The position numbers were made by a program, and so were the translations under genes. Source: an uncultured Acidimicrobiales bacterium (GTDB lineage Bacteria > Actinomycetota > Acidimicrobiia > Acidimicrobiales > SZUA-35). From it: DNA of 64,000 nt. The stretch spans positions 62,001 through 126,000 of the forward strand of contig CALAJV010000018.1 in NCBI GenBank assembly GCA_937922805.1, in the 5' to 3' direction. Of the stretch, positions 45,653 to 54,276 are shown one piece after another; positions within the stretch are counted from its first letter, which is position 1; every line of letters starts with the position of its first letter. The notes under the pieces are model-generated. The model searched no databases, had not been told where the DNA came from, and worked only from the letters and a program-made list of their open reading frames with translations.

Positions 45653-47293
45653 GTGAAGCAGCTAACCGGCCTAGATGCCAGCTTTGTCTATCTTGAGTCG
45701 TCGCGAACTCCGATGCATATCGGGTCGCTAATGATCTACGACCAGTCTCAGGTTCCTGGTGGCCACGTCACCTTTAAACAAATACTGGAACTATTTGGAC
45801 GACGCGTTCATCTATCAGACTCCTTTCGGCAGAGAATTGTGACGGTTCCTCTTGGTCTCGACCATCCATACTGGGCCGATGATCCCGACTTTGACCTGGA
45901 GTATCACGTCCGGCACGTGGCTTTACCGGCTCCCGGCGACTGGCGCCAACTGTGCATACTGGTAGCTCGGCTACACTCCCGCCCGCTCGACTTGACTCGG
46001 CCGCTCTGGGAGTTCAATGTCATCGAGGGACTGGACAACGTTGAGGGCATACCTAAAGGTAGTTTCGCCGTTGCATCGAAAGTGCATCACGCAGCTATCG
46101 ATGGAGTGTCGGGGTCCGAACTGGCGACCGCAATTCATGATCTCGAGCCAAACCCGAAAAAGTCCGAGGTTCCGGAATGGAATCCATCTCCTCTCCCCTC
46201 CCAAACAGAGATGTTGGCCCGAGCTGGGGTCAACAACCTGCGGCAACCGCTACGTCTGTCGAAGCTTTTGGCCGAGGCGGCTCCAGCGGTACGAGCAGTC
46301 CGCGGTGACGAAGATATGACCATGCCGGTAGCGCCGAGTGACATACCGAGGACACGATTCAACACGACTGTCTCGGCCCATCGCGTGTTCGAGGCCCGCT
46401 CCTTCGATCTAGCGCAGCTTAAAGCGATCAAAAATGCAACGCCAGGGGCAACGCTTAATGATGTGGTGCTAACGATCTGTGGTGGCGCTATTCGCCGTTA
46501 CTTGATGCACCACAATGAACTGCCAGATGCAACGTTGGTCGCGATGGCGCCCATGTCGGTTCGAGCCAATGAAAATTCTGGCGGGAATCAGATTACGAAC
46601 ATGTCTGTCGCCTTGCACACAACTATCGACGATGGACGTGAGCGGCTAGATGCGGTTAGCCAGTCAAGCCAAGCAGCCAAGAAGCTCACACAGAAGGTCG
46701 GCCCGCGTTTGTTGGCTGAGGCTGCCCAGTCAATTCCGTCGTTATCGATGGCGATGGCAGGCCGACTCTATGGTCACTTGGGTGATCGGCTGAATCCCCC
46801 GTTTAACTGCGTCATCACCAACGTTCCGGGCCCTCAGTTTCCTATCTACTCGGCTGGCGCTGAATTGGTCACGCTCTTCGGTTACGGACCGCTCGTCGAT
46901 GGGCTTGGGCTGTTTATGCCGATCTTCAGCTACAACGGCCAGCTCACGATTTCGGTTACTTCGTGCCGAGAGATGATGCCCGATCCAGAGGTTTTTGCCG
47001 AGGCGGTATCGGCCGAATTCGAAAGTCTCTATTCATCGCTCGCTCCTGCTGCGAAGTCAACCAAACGAACCTCCAAAAAGAAAGCGGCTAAGAAGAAGTC
47101 GGCTACGAAAAAGGCAACCACCGCCAAGAAGCGAGCGAAAAAGACTCCGGCTAAAGCTGCCAAGAAACCAGCGAAAAAGCAGTCGACCTCGACGAAGAAG
47201 AAACCAGCGAAGAAGACTGCTACGAAGAAGACTGCTACGAAGAAGACTGTTACGAGAAAGTCTGACCGGATCAGAGCCAAACGGACGAGCTAG
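45653..47293 (+). CDS. WS/DGAT acyltransferase with Lys/Ala-rich C-terminal tail
   Basis: 546-aa protein in two parts. Residues ~1-465 are a wax-ester synthase/diacylglycerol acyltransferase: LTGLDASFVYLESSRTPMHIG, catalytic HHAAIDGVSG (~residue 145), PRTRFNT, and the C-terminal FNCVITNVPGPQF. It makes triacylglycerols and wax esters at membranes and lipid droplets. Residues ~466-546 are a repetitive tail of Lys, Ala, Thr and Arg (for example KKKAAKKKSATKKAT), like histone H1 or HupB tails, partly encoded by 15-bp tandem repeats. The tail is not part of the usual enzyme and suggests binding to DNA or acidic surfaces. The start is GTG. It converges with the CoA-transferase gene with a 4-bp overlap. 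Confidence 0.9.
   Translation: MKQLTGLDASFVYLESSRTPMHIGSLMIYDQSQVPGGHVTFKQILELFGRRVHLSDSFRQRIVTVPLGLDHPYWADDPDFDLEYHVRHVALPAPGDWRQLCILVARLHSRPLDLTRPLWEFNVIEGLDNVEGIPKGSFAVASKVHHAAIDGVSGSELATAIHDLEPNPKKSEVPEWNPSPLPSQTEMLARAGVNNLRQPLRLSKLLAEAAPAVRAVRGDEDMTMPVAPSDIPRTRFNTTVSAHRVFEARSFDLAQLKAIKNATPGATLNDVVLTICGGAIRRYLMHHNELPDATLVAMAPMSVRANENSGGNQITNMSVALHTTIDDGRERLDAVSQSSQAAKKLTQKVGPRLLAEAAQSIPSLSMAMAGRLYGHLGDRLNPPFNCVITNVPGPQFPIYSAGAELVTLFGYGPLVDGLGLFMPIFSYNGQLTISVTSCREMMPDPEVFAEAVSAEFESLYSSLAPAAKSTKRTSKKKAAKKKSATKKATTAKKRAKKTPAKAAKKPAKKQSTSTKKKPAKKTATKKTATKKTVTRKSDRIRAKRTS
47213..47257. repeat. 15-bp tandem repeat in the WS/DGAT tail
   Basis: Three consecutive units of AAGACTGCTACGAAG, the third with changes (GTTACGAGA). 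They code for repeated KTATK units near the C-terminus, a likely site of length variation. Confidence 0.9.
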
Positions 47294-48474
47294 AACCCAA
47301 GTTCAGTTCTGATCGAGCTGCCGTGTTCATCAAGCGCTGGAATCTTAGTTGGAAGCTCCCAGTCAACCCGAACACCTGGATGCGGGAGTTCGACCGTTCC
47401 TTGATCATGGTAGCCGGTTAACCTTCGGAGTTGGGAGTGGGTCGACAACTGCTCGACTGTGTTAACTACTGAGAAGGCGATTCGCTCCTTGGCCAACTTG
47501 GTGGTCAACTCAGAGGCTGGCAATCCACCAAAAACGTCACGTACCGCTTGGTCAGTTAGTTCGCGATTCTCTACCCGGGCCAGATTCGTCGACACTCGGT
47601 GATCCTCAACTAAATCATCTCGCCCCAAGACATGCCGACAAAGTATGGCCCACTCTCGGTCCGATTGAATGGCGATGAGAACGATTTGTCCATCAGATGA
47701 TTCGAATCCGCCGTAGGGGGCAATCGACGGGTGGGCTAGTCCGACTTTGGCCGGAGCTTGGCCGAGATAGTCGTGGTGAAGAAGAGGTACTGCCATCCAA
47801 TCAGCCATATTTTCAAACAACGAGGTCGTGAGATGAGCCCCCATTCCTGTCGTTTGCCTTCGGAACAGAGCCATCATTATGGCAAGCGCGGCATTGGTTC
47901 CAGTGCCAATATCTGCGATGCTAACTCCGATACGCCCATGGGGCCCGGGTGGACCAGACACCGATAACATCCCGGATTCCGCCTGAACGAGCAAGTCGTA
48001 GGCCTTCATCGTCGCGTACGGACCATCCGGTCCATAGCCGGAGATGTCGCAAACGATAAGTGACGGATGGTCAGGTTCGAGTTGAGCGAAGCCATATCCA
48101 AGTCGTTCAATGGCCCCCACGGCCAGATTTTGAACAAAGACGTCGGCCTTGGCCAGTAGTGCATCCATAACCGCTCGATCGTCGTCGTCCCGGAGATTGA
48201 GAGCAATTGATTCTTTGCCTCGGTTTGCCCAGGCGAAGTAGCTCGATATGCCTCCCGCCGCTTGGTCATAGCCCCGGGCAAAGTCGCCCTCAGGCCGCTC
48301 GACTTTAATTACTCGTGCTCCGGCATCGGCCAGTTTGGCTGAAGCGATTGGAGCCGCAAGCGCTTGCTCGACGGTAACTACTGTGGTGCCAAGCAGCGGT
48401 AGAGAGGCGTACGTCGCTTGATGACGGTTTTCGTTGTCAGGTTGGTTGGGTTTTTGCTTTGGCGAAGCATCCAT
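47290..48474 (-). CDS. CaiB/BaiF-type (class III) CoA transferase
   Basis: 394-aa protein. LADAGARVIKVERPEGDFAR is the CoA-binding start, NRGKESIALNLRD follows, and the catalytic Asp is in MKAYDLLVQAESGMLS. The C-terminal half (APYGGFESSDGQIVLIA, TKLAKERIAFSVVN) is typical of the family. The first ~23 residues are polar and unlike the family, so the true start may be further in. It follows egtD by 20 bp in the same direction, with no known functional link to ergothioneine. Substrate unknown. Confidence 0.85.
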   Translation of the reverse strand: MDASPKQKPNQPDNENRHQATYASLPLLGTTVVTVEQALAAPIASAKLADAGARVIKVERPEGDFARGYDQAAGGISSYFAWANRGKESIALNLRDDDDRAVMDALLAKADVFVQNLAVGAIERLGYGFAQLEPDHPSLIVCDISGYGPDGPYATMKAYDLLVQAESGMLSVSGPPGPHGRIGVSIADIGTGTNAALAIMMALFRRQTTGMGAHLTTSLFENMADWMAVPLLHHDYLGQAPAKVGLAHPSIAPYGGFESSDGQIVLIAIQSDREWAILCRHVLGRDDLVEDHRVSTNLARVENRELTDQAVRDVFGGLPASELTTKLAKERIAFSVVNTVEQLSTHSQLRRLTGYHDQGTVELPHPGVRVDWELPTKIPALDEHGSSIRTELGF

Positions 48475-48494
48475 GCCCGTGAGCGTATGGCGGT

Positions 48495-49517
48495 TTAGCG
48501 CCTTCGGGCCAAAAACAGGCCGAAGTCTGGTTGTGGCGGTGTATGGCTAGCTTCCGCAGGTCCGTCGGCAAGCCAAGTGGTCACGAGTTCGAAGCCGGTC
48601 GAATCCAGCTCAGCGGCTAGCTGCTCCGGTTTGAATTTAGTCGAGACTTCAATTTGAAGCTCTTCACCCTCACCGAAGTCTACTTCTAGGTTAAGGTCCC
48701 GAACCGAAACGCGGTGTGGCATTTGGGCTCGAAGTCGCACGTCAATCCGATTTTCCTGTGGATCCCAGAAAGGCACGAAATCGAAAGCGTCCTTGCTGAA
48801 ATCGGCGTCGAATTCTCGGTTGAGTACATCGAGTACGTTCTTTGTGAAGGCTTCGGTCAGCCCAGCTGAATCGGAATAGGCATGGATGATTCGCTCAACT
48901 TGTTTGTACAGATCGGCGCCGAGAAGGATGAGCTCGCCCGGCTGCAACGTATCGGCCATGGCTCCGAGGAGAGCCCGGCGCTCCTCGACAAAGAAGTTTC
49001 CGATCGTACTGCCGAGAAAGACGATCATTCGTCCGGGTCCGGCTGGAAGCTTGGCTAGGTGTTGAGTGAAGTCGCCAACAACTGCGTGGACTTCGAGCCC
49101 TTGGTAGCGCTCTGATAGTGAGTTCGCAGCGTCCAACAATGTCTGTTCGCTCACGTCAAGAGGTACGAAGGTCTTTACTTGATCAGCCTCCCAGAACGCG
49201 TCCAGTAGCGTTGTGGTTTTGTCACTAGTGCCGGAACCGAGCTCGACGACGGTACTAATTCCGTGCTTCGCCGCTTCGGCCACAATATGTGGGGATTGTT
49301 TGACCAGAAGACTTCGCTCCGCCTCGGTCAAGTAGTACTCGGGCAACCGAGTAATTTGATCAAATAGCTCCGAACCACGATCGTCGTAGAGCCACTTGGG
49401 AGATAAGCGCTTCGGTGTCGACGTTAACGCCTGAAGCATGTCGGACCGCATTTGGCCTTCGGCCCAGTTGTCTGGAAGGAGGCGATCGATAACTACGTTA
49501 GACGACGATGATGACAT
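48495..49517 (-). CDS. egtD: L-histidine N-alpha-methyltransferase
   Basis: 340-aa SAM-dependent enzyme. LTSTPKRLSPKWLYDDRGSELFDQI and LPEYYLTEAE are the typical N-terminal lid, VELGSGTSDKT is the SAM loop (~75-86), and FLGSTIGNF is the other SAM/His site. C-terminal substrate loop has IEVSTKFKPEQL. It trimethylates histidine to hercynine. The start is ATG 49517, with AAGGAA five bases upstream; nine codons upstream is another ATG-less extension. It is 111 bp downstream of egtB on the same strand. Confidence 0.95.
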   Translation of the reverse strand: MSSSSSNVVIDRLLPDNWAEGQMRSDMLQALTSTPKRLSPKWLYDDRGSELFDQITRLPEYYLTEAERSLLVKQSPHIVAEAAKHGISTVVELGSGTSDKTTTLLDAFWEADQVKTFVPLDVSEQTLLDAANSLSERYQGLEVHAVVGDFTQHLAKLPAGPGRMIVFLGSTIGNFFVEERRALLGAMADTLQPGELILLGADLYKQVERIIHAYSDSAGLTEAFTKNVLDVLNREFDADFSKDAFDFVPFWDPQENRIDVRLRAQMPHRVSVRDLNLEVDFGEGEELQIEVSTKFKPEQLAAELDSTGFELVTTWLADGPAEASHTPPQPDFGLFLARRR

Positions 49518-49628
49518 TGCGTTCCTTGGATTTTGGGCCAGCAACCGACGAGGTCCCTGGATCTGTTGCTGAGGCTTAATTGGTTGATTCTTGAGCTGCG
49601 AGTTGGAGTTGCAACAAATTGTTGCTTT

Positions 49629-50978
49629 CTAACAATCTTGGGCCAGGCGCAGTCCAGATAAATGCCACCGGGTGTGGGGATGAAAAAAGTTTCGATATGT
49701 ATCTCGAAGATGTCCAGGAGGAGTGAAGGCACACCCACCGCGCATCACCATTGTGTTGATCATGAACTTCCCGTTGTACTCGCCAATGGCCCCGTCAGCG
49801 ATTTTGAATCCTGGATACGGCCGGTACGGCGATCCGGTCCATTCCCAACAATCGCCAAACATTTGGTGGGCGGCCACAGAAAGGCCCCCGGCGGTGGCGG
49901 AATGGCTGGTAACCCCGCTCGGCCGCGGCCCACAAGGGTGAAGAGATCCACTCAGCGGTTCTTCAGACATAAAGTTCACGGTCGGACCAGCCGGTGTCGA
50001 CCCTGAGCTGCGGGCCGCCAACTCCCATTCGAACTCGGTCGGCAGACGCTTGCCAGCCCAGGTGGCGTAGGCATCAGCCTCATAATACGAGATATGGCAA
50101 ACCGGTTCGTTATGGTCAACCAGGCGCGTCCCGGTCAATGTGTGAACCCGCCAAGTGTCGCCATCATACTTCCAGTATTCGGGGCTCTCCCACGACTGAG
50201 CCTTGGCCGTGTACCACCCATCTGACAGCCAGAGCTCAGCCCGTTGGTAGCCGCCGTCATTCATGAACTCAAGCCATTCGCCGCATGTGATCATTCGGTT
50301 CGCCAATCGAAAGTCGCCGACTAGTGCATCGTGTCTCGGATTTTCGTTATCAAATGAGAAGCTAGCACCACTAGCGTCGCAACCGATTGAAACGACGCCG
50401 CCGGAAATTTCTAACCAATCGAGTTCCGGTGCCTCCGCTTCTTTGACATGTGGACGATTCACGTAGGCTGGCTCGGTCACGTTGTGAGAGAGAACGTGTT
50501 TGATGTCCATTAGAAGAAGTTCTTGGTGCTGCTCTTCATGATTCAAACCGAGTTCAATGAGCGAATGTAGTTGATCGGCTTTCGCCGTTCTGGGGTCAAT
50601 CGATAGCACCAGCTCCGCCACTCGCTTGTCGACGTTGTTCCGGAAGTCACTGACTTCAGAAACGCTTGGCCTCGTTACTAGCCCGCGGTCGGCTCGAGGT
50701 TGTCGCTCGCCGACTGCTTCATAGTAGCTGTTGAACAAGTAACTAAAGTCGTCGTCAAAAGGCTCGCTGTTCGTTTCGAACTCGCTTAAGACGAAGGTTT
50801 CGAAAAACCAGGTCACGTGCGCTCGATGCCATTTTGTTGGACTGGCGTCGGGCATCGACTGGACCGTTTGATCTTCTGGCGACAGGACCGAAGCCAACTG
50901 TTCTGTTCGACATCTGACCGCTTGAAAACGATCGACTACTGCTTCCGGAGTCAACGCCGAATCTTCTGCAAAGTTCAT
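49629..50978 (-). CDS. egtB: Hercynine sulfoxide synthase
   Basis: 449-aa non-haem iron enzyme. N-terminal DinB-like domain (~1-165) supplies the iron His residues in KWHRAHVTWFFETF and NHEEQHQELL. The C-terminal FGE-sulfatase-like domain (~190-449) has ISGGVVSIG, ITCGEWLEFM, RLPTEFEWELAAR, CWEWTGSPY and the end GLRLAQDC. It joins hercynine to gamma-glutamylcysteine or cysteine with O2. AGAAG lies eight bases before the ATG. No egtA, egtC or egtE is visible, so the thiol donor is not settled: gamma-Glu-Cys needs EgtC, cysteine does not. Confidence 0.95.
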   Translation of the reverse strand: MNFAEDSALTPEAVVDRFQAVRCRTEQLASVLSPEDQTVQSMPDASPTKWHRAHVTWFFETFVLSEFETNSEPFDDDFSYLFNSYYEAVGERQPRADRGLVTRPSVSEVSDFRNNVDKRVAELVLSIDPRTAKADQLHSLIELGLNHEEQHQELLLMDIKHVLSHNVTEPAYVNRPHVKEAEAPELDWLEISGGVVSIGCDASGASFSFDNENPRHDALVGDFRLANRMITCGEWLEFMNDGGYQRAELWLSDGWYTAKAQSWESPEYWKYDGDTWRVHTLTGTRLVDHNEPVCHISYYEADAYATWAGKRLPTEFEWELAARSSGSTPAGPTVNFMSEEPLSGSLHPCGPRPSGVTSHSATAGGLSVAAHQMFGDCWEWTGSPYRPYPGFKIADGAIGEYNGKFMINTMVMRGGCAFTPPGHLRDTYRNFFHPHTRWHLSGLRLAQDC

Positions 50979-51118
50979 AGATTACTTCTTATTGCACGCC
51001 GTTGAGACAAAAAATTTCGGGTCCGGACATCGTATCGGTGACTAGTACAATCATGACCTTCACCTAAGTCTAACTATTGCAATCTGGAATATACCGAGGA
51101 ATACCAGAGCGGGAGCAC

Positions 51119-51154
51119 GCGAAGACCCAAGACCACCGAGCCTTAGGTCTTCGC
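51119..51154. other. Inverted repeat in the 345-bp space before egtB
   Basis: GCGAAGACC (51119-51127) and GGTCTTCGC (51146-51154) pair across an 18-nt loop, in the gap 50979-51323 between egtB and the rhodanese gene. The gap also holds short overlapping open frames in both directions without ribosome sites, which I do not count as genes, and no RNA gene was recognised. Confidence 0.45.
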
Positions 51155-51323
51155 TCTCGTGGTATCGGTTGCAAACGAATGATGATTGAGGGCCGGACGC
51201 ATTTGGGCGGAGTCCGTCAACAGCTCCTCGATCTTCAAGCGATCTCAACCAACACCAGCTCTTCTCCCTATGCTGCAATACCGTCAGGCTAGTCGAACGT
51301 ATGTTCGAATGTCAAGGGTGGGG

Positions 51324-51725
51324 CTACTGTTGACGCCAGGGCAGCGAATCTTTCCATCCGCCGTGCCGATGTCCCTCCTCGTCAAGGTCCCCCTCAAAGC
51401 CAGCTGACACGTTGAAGGTGGTCGAGAAACCAGCAGCTTCGAGCGTTTGGCCTGCAGCCATAGATCTCGCCCCAGATCGACAAACCAAGTAGATCGGTTG
51501 GTTCGGATCGAGACCGTCAGTGGCCTGATCGACAAAATGAGGGTTCGGACTTCCCGCCGGGTACATCGTCCACTCGACCAATCGGACCTGCTTACCGATT
51601 GAAGACAAATCGGGCGTGCCTACGAACGACCATTCAGCTTGGGTCCGCACATCCACCAACACAGCGTCAGGATTCGAAGAAAGCGCCTCCCACGTACTAT
51701 GCAGATCAGCATTACGCACACTCAT
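51324..51725 (-). CDS. Rhodanese-like sulfurtransferase
   Basis: 133-aa single-domain rhodanese. VLVDVRTQAEWSFVG is the first half and LVCRSGARSMAAGQ is the active-site loop with the cysteine (~residue 84); TFNVSAGFEGDLDEEGH follows. The start is ATG 51725, with GGAGG seven bases upstream. It lies 345 bp upstream of egtB on the same strand. It may supply sulfane sulfur, though a role in ergothioneine is only a guess. Confidence 0.88.
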   Translation of the reverse strand: MSVRNADLHSTWEALSSNPDAVLVDVRTQAEWSFVGTPDLSSIGKQVRLVEWTMYPAGSPNPHFVDQATDGLDPNQPIYLVCRSGARSMAAGQTLEAAGFSTTFNVSAGFEGDLDEEGHRHGGWKDSLPWRQQ

Positions 51726-51885
51726 GCAATTCCTCCACTCGGATCTCGGGCCTTGACCGGTCAGAATAGTGCTCCTAGCTGGCTCCCTGCCACTCATTCG
51801 AAAACGATGGATCAACGACAAACCGACATTGTTGGACTAGCATGGATCTCGGCAGGCGGAGTCGGCATCTTTTCGGAGAAATGCC

Positions 51886-53169
51886 GTGTCTTTTTCACGA
51901 CCTAATAACGTCAGATTCACTCAAACCGTCACTGCGATCTCGATCGCCCTCGTCGTAGCGATGACCGGCCTCGGACCGGCGGTAGCGCACTCAGACGGTG
52001 ATTCCGTCGCTGGAGCTGCAGCTTCGACTAGTCAAGTTCGCGCTATCACGTTCCCGGTCGTTGGACCAGTAACGTATTCCGACACATGGGGAGCTTGCCG
52101 GGGATCAGGTTGCTCACGGTCTCACAAGGGTGTCGATATCTTCGGCGCCAAGCTAGCCCCTCTGGTCGCAGCAGCTGACGGCAGAATTATCTCAGACCGG
52201 CGTAGCGGACTCACCAACGGAGGTAACAAGGTTACGATCCAAGACGATGATGGTTGGATTTATCTTTACTTGCATCTGAACAACGACACGCCGGGAACAG
52301 ACGACGGAACTAATCCACAAGCGTGGATTCTTCCCAGTGGCCTCCGGATTGGTGATCGGGTTTCAGCTGGCCAAGTCATCGGCTATCTGGGCGACTCTGG
52401 GAATGCCGAGACAACGCCGGCCCACCTGCATTTCGAAATGCATGCTCCCAATAGCGGAGCGATTAACCCGACAGCCAGCGTCGATGCCGCTCGCAATCAG
52501 GGTCGAATTGTTCCTGTTTCCAGCTTGGCATCAACTGCGGAAGGTCGAGCCCAACACGTGGACCTCGTGTCAGCCTGGTATGAGGCCCTACTAAAACGAG
52601 ACGCTACTAACGCAGAGCTTCAAGCGTGGACCGATCGCTTTGCCATCGGTGCTGCGACTCGAGCAGATCTCATCGCCGACCTGACAATGGCGAAGCCTCG
52701 TCGTGATCAAGCCGGGGTAATTGTTCGAGCGTACGACGTCGTCCTTCAACGCCGCCCTTCTTTGACTGAGATCCGGTCGTGGCTTGCCTCGGATAGTCTT
52801 AGCGCTTCGACGCTGGCCGCATCGCTATTGGCCAGTGACGAGTTCGCTCAGCGACACGGACAGCTCTCCGACGATGAATTCATCGCCGTGATCTACAACC
52901 AAGCGTTGGGACGAAACCCTACTGACGAGCGCCTAGAAGATTGGCGGGTTGAATTGGCCGAGGGAGAGTCGAGGGCAGTGCTCGCTGCGTACTTGGCCGA
53001 AACGTACCAGGTAAAGGATCGAACTTGGCATTCGCTTGAAGTGGTTCAGGCGTACCGAGCTGGACTAGATCGGATGCCGACTGCCGACGAACATGCGACA
53101 TGGGTCGCTCATCTAAACAATGGCGGGCATTTGCCTGAAGTCGTCGCTGAGATTCGCTCCAACCGGTAG
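51886..53169 (+). CDS. Secreted M23 metallopeptidase with DUF4214 repeats
   Basis: 427-aa exported protein. Residues ~1-35 are a signal peptide (ending in AVAHS). Residues ~55-205 are the LytM-like M23 domain with the zinc ligands HKGVDIF (~residue 81) and HLHF (~181). Residues ~225-427 form about three DUF4214-like helical repeats (YEALLKRDATNAELQAW, YDVVLQRRPSLTEIRSW, YNQALGRNPTDERLEDW), each around 65 aa. The M23 part cuts peptidoglycan; the repeats probably bind the envelope. The start is GTG with GGAGAAAT upstream. It is divergent from the rhodanese gene. Confidence 0.85.
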   Translation: MSFSRPNNVRFTQTVTAISIALVVAMTGLGPAVAHSDGDSVAGAAASTSQVRAITFPVVGPVTYSDTWGACRGSGCSRSHKGVDIFGAKLAPLVAAADGRIISDRRSGLTNGGNKVTIQDDDGWIYLYLHLNNDTPGTDDGTNPQAWILPSGLRIGDRVSAGQVIGYLGDSGNAETTPAHLHFEMHAPNSGAINPTASVDAARNQGRIVPVSSLASTAEGRAQHVDLVSAWYEALLKRDATNAELQAWTDRFAIGAATRADLIADLTMAKPRRDQAGVIVRAYDVVLQRRPSLTEIRSWLASDSLSASTLAASLLASDEFAQRHGQLSDDEFIAVIYNQALGRNPTDERLEDWRVELAEGESRAVLAAYLAETYQVKDRTWHSLEVVQAYRAGLDRMPTADEHATWVAHLNNGGHLPEVVAEIRSNR

Positions 53170-53184
53170 CCGTCCGCCGGCTCG

Positions 53185-54276
53185 TTATATTGGCACTACT
53201 CGACGCTCTGTGGCGCTTTGAACGGCGGCATCGATTACTCTTTGCACCGCTAGTCCTTGAGAGAAATCAGGTTCGATGGTGGTTTGATTGGCGATGGCAT
53301 CGATCCACCCGCGGGTCATGGCATCGGTGGTGCGAAATACGTCGCGGTAGGTATCGTGAATCGAGCTAGTGCGTACTCCGCCTAAAATCTCGGCTGGAAT
53401 TGGAATCACTTGTCGTCCACCGCGATCGCCTCGCCTGACGCCGGAAACTTGCTGAGTCTTATCCCAATCACACGTGGCGTACAGCGTGCCTTCATCACCA
53501 TGGACCTCAATATGATGAGTTTGCCCAAAGGGTGTAGATTCCCAACAGACTGCGCTGATATGAACGAGGCTGTACGCGTCAGATGAGTATTGAATAGTGA
53601 GAGCTGCGCTGTCCTCGAGTTGATCGTAGACAGAGCCGTCGGGACGGGGCTGGCGAGCAACGAACTGGCGGGTAACTGCAGTAACCGATGTTTCGATGTC
53701 ATCGAGTAGCCACCGGGCCATATCGATCCAATGAGAACCGATGTCGCCGATAAGCCCAGAGCCGGCAACGTCTCGGTCGAAGCGCCATGAATATTCCCCG
53801 TCGAGAGCAAAGTCGGTATAGTACCGAAGGTTTGCGTGATAGGGGCGGCCAACGAAGCCATCATCGACCAGTTGTTTGAGCCACCGGTTCGCCGGCATGT
53901 ACCGATAAGTGAACGGCACCATCGTCGTAACCCCGGCGTCGGTAGCCTTAGCTGCCATGGATTCCGCTTCGGCTACGTTCAGCCCAAGCGGTTTCTCACA
54001 TAAGACATGGAGACCTCTGTCCAAAGCGGCCATGGCCAGAGGCAAGTGACTGTCGTTTGCTGTGGCGATTATCACCGCATCTAGTTCGGGGCCGTCGAGT
54101 AGGTCTTGAGGCGAGGTGAAGTAGTTAGGAATCTGCCATTTTTGGGCTAGCGCGGCTGCAGTAGATTCGGTTCGGCCACAAACTGAAACCACCTCTGCCC
54201 CACTGTCGACCAGCGCGGGTAAATACATCGAGTCGGCCCACCAGCTTGTGCCAAACAATCCAATCCTAACCGTCAT
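53185..54276 (-). CDS. Gfo/Idh/MocA-family oxidoreductase
   Basis: 363-aa enzyme. N-terminal Rossmann segment IGLFGTSWWADSMYL has a GxxxxW variant where the second Gly is usual; HVLCEKPLGLNVAEAE carries the conserved Glu-Lys-Pro, and DIGSHWIDMARWL holds the catalytic His region. It would oxidise a sugar or cyclitol with NAD(P). Its start overlaps the PhyH stop by 4 nt, so it is the last gene of a three-gene operon. Confidence 0.85.
   Translation of the reverse strand: MTVRIGLFGTSWWADSMYLPALVDSGAEVVSVCGRTESTAAALAQKWQIPNYFTSPQDLLDGPELDAVIIATANDSHLPLAMAALDRGLHVLCEKPLGLNVAEAESMAAKATDAGVTTMVPFTYRYMPANRWLKQLVDDGFVGRPYHANLRYYTDFALDGEYSWRFDRDVAGSGLIGDIGSHWIDMARWLLDDIETSVTAVTRQFVARQPRPDGSVYDQLEDSAALTIQYSSDAYSLVHISAVCWESTPFGQTHHIEVHGDEGTLYATCDWDKTQQVSGVRRGDRGGRQVIPIPAEILGGVRTSSIHDTYRDVFRTTDAMTRGWIDAIANQTTIEPDFSQGLAVQRVIDAAVQSATERRVVPI

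Noticed and set aside
51060..51292. Overlapping short frames in both directions before egtB
   Set aside because: No ribosome sites or motifs; the inverted repeat at 51119-51154 explains part of the symmetry.
51324..51725. Rhodanese as EanB (direct ergothioneine C-S enzyme)
   Set aside because: Only a single CRSGARS active site in 133 aa, and EgtB is present; EanB-type enzymes are larger with several catalytic Cys.
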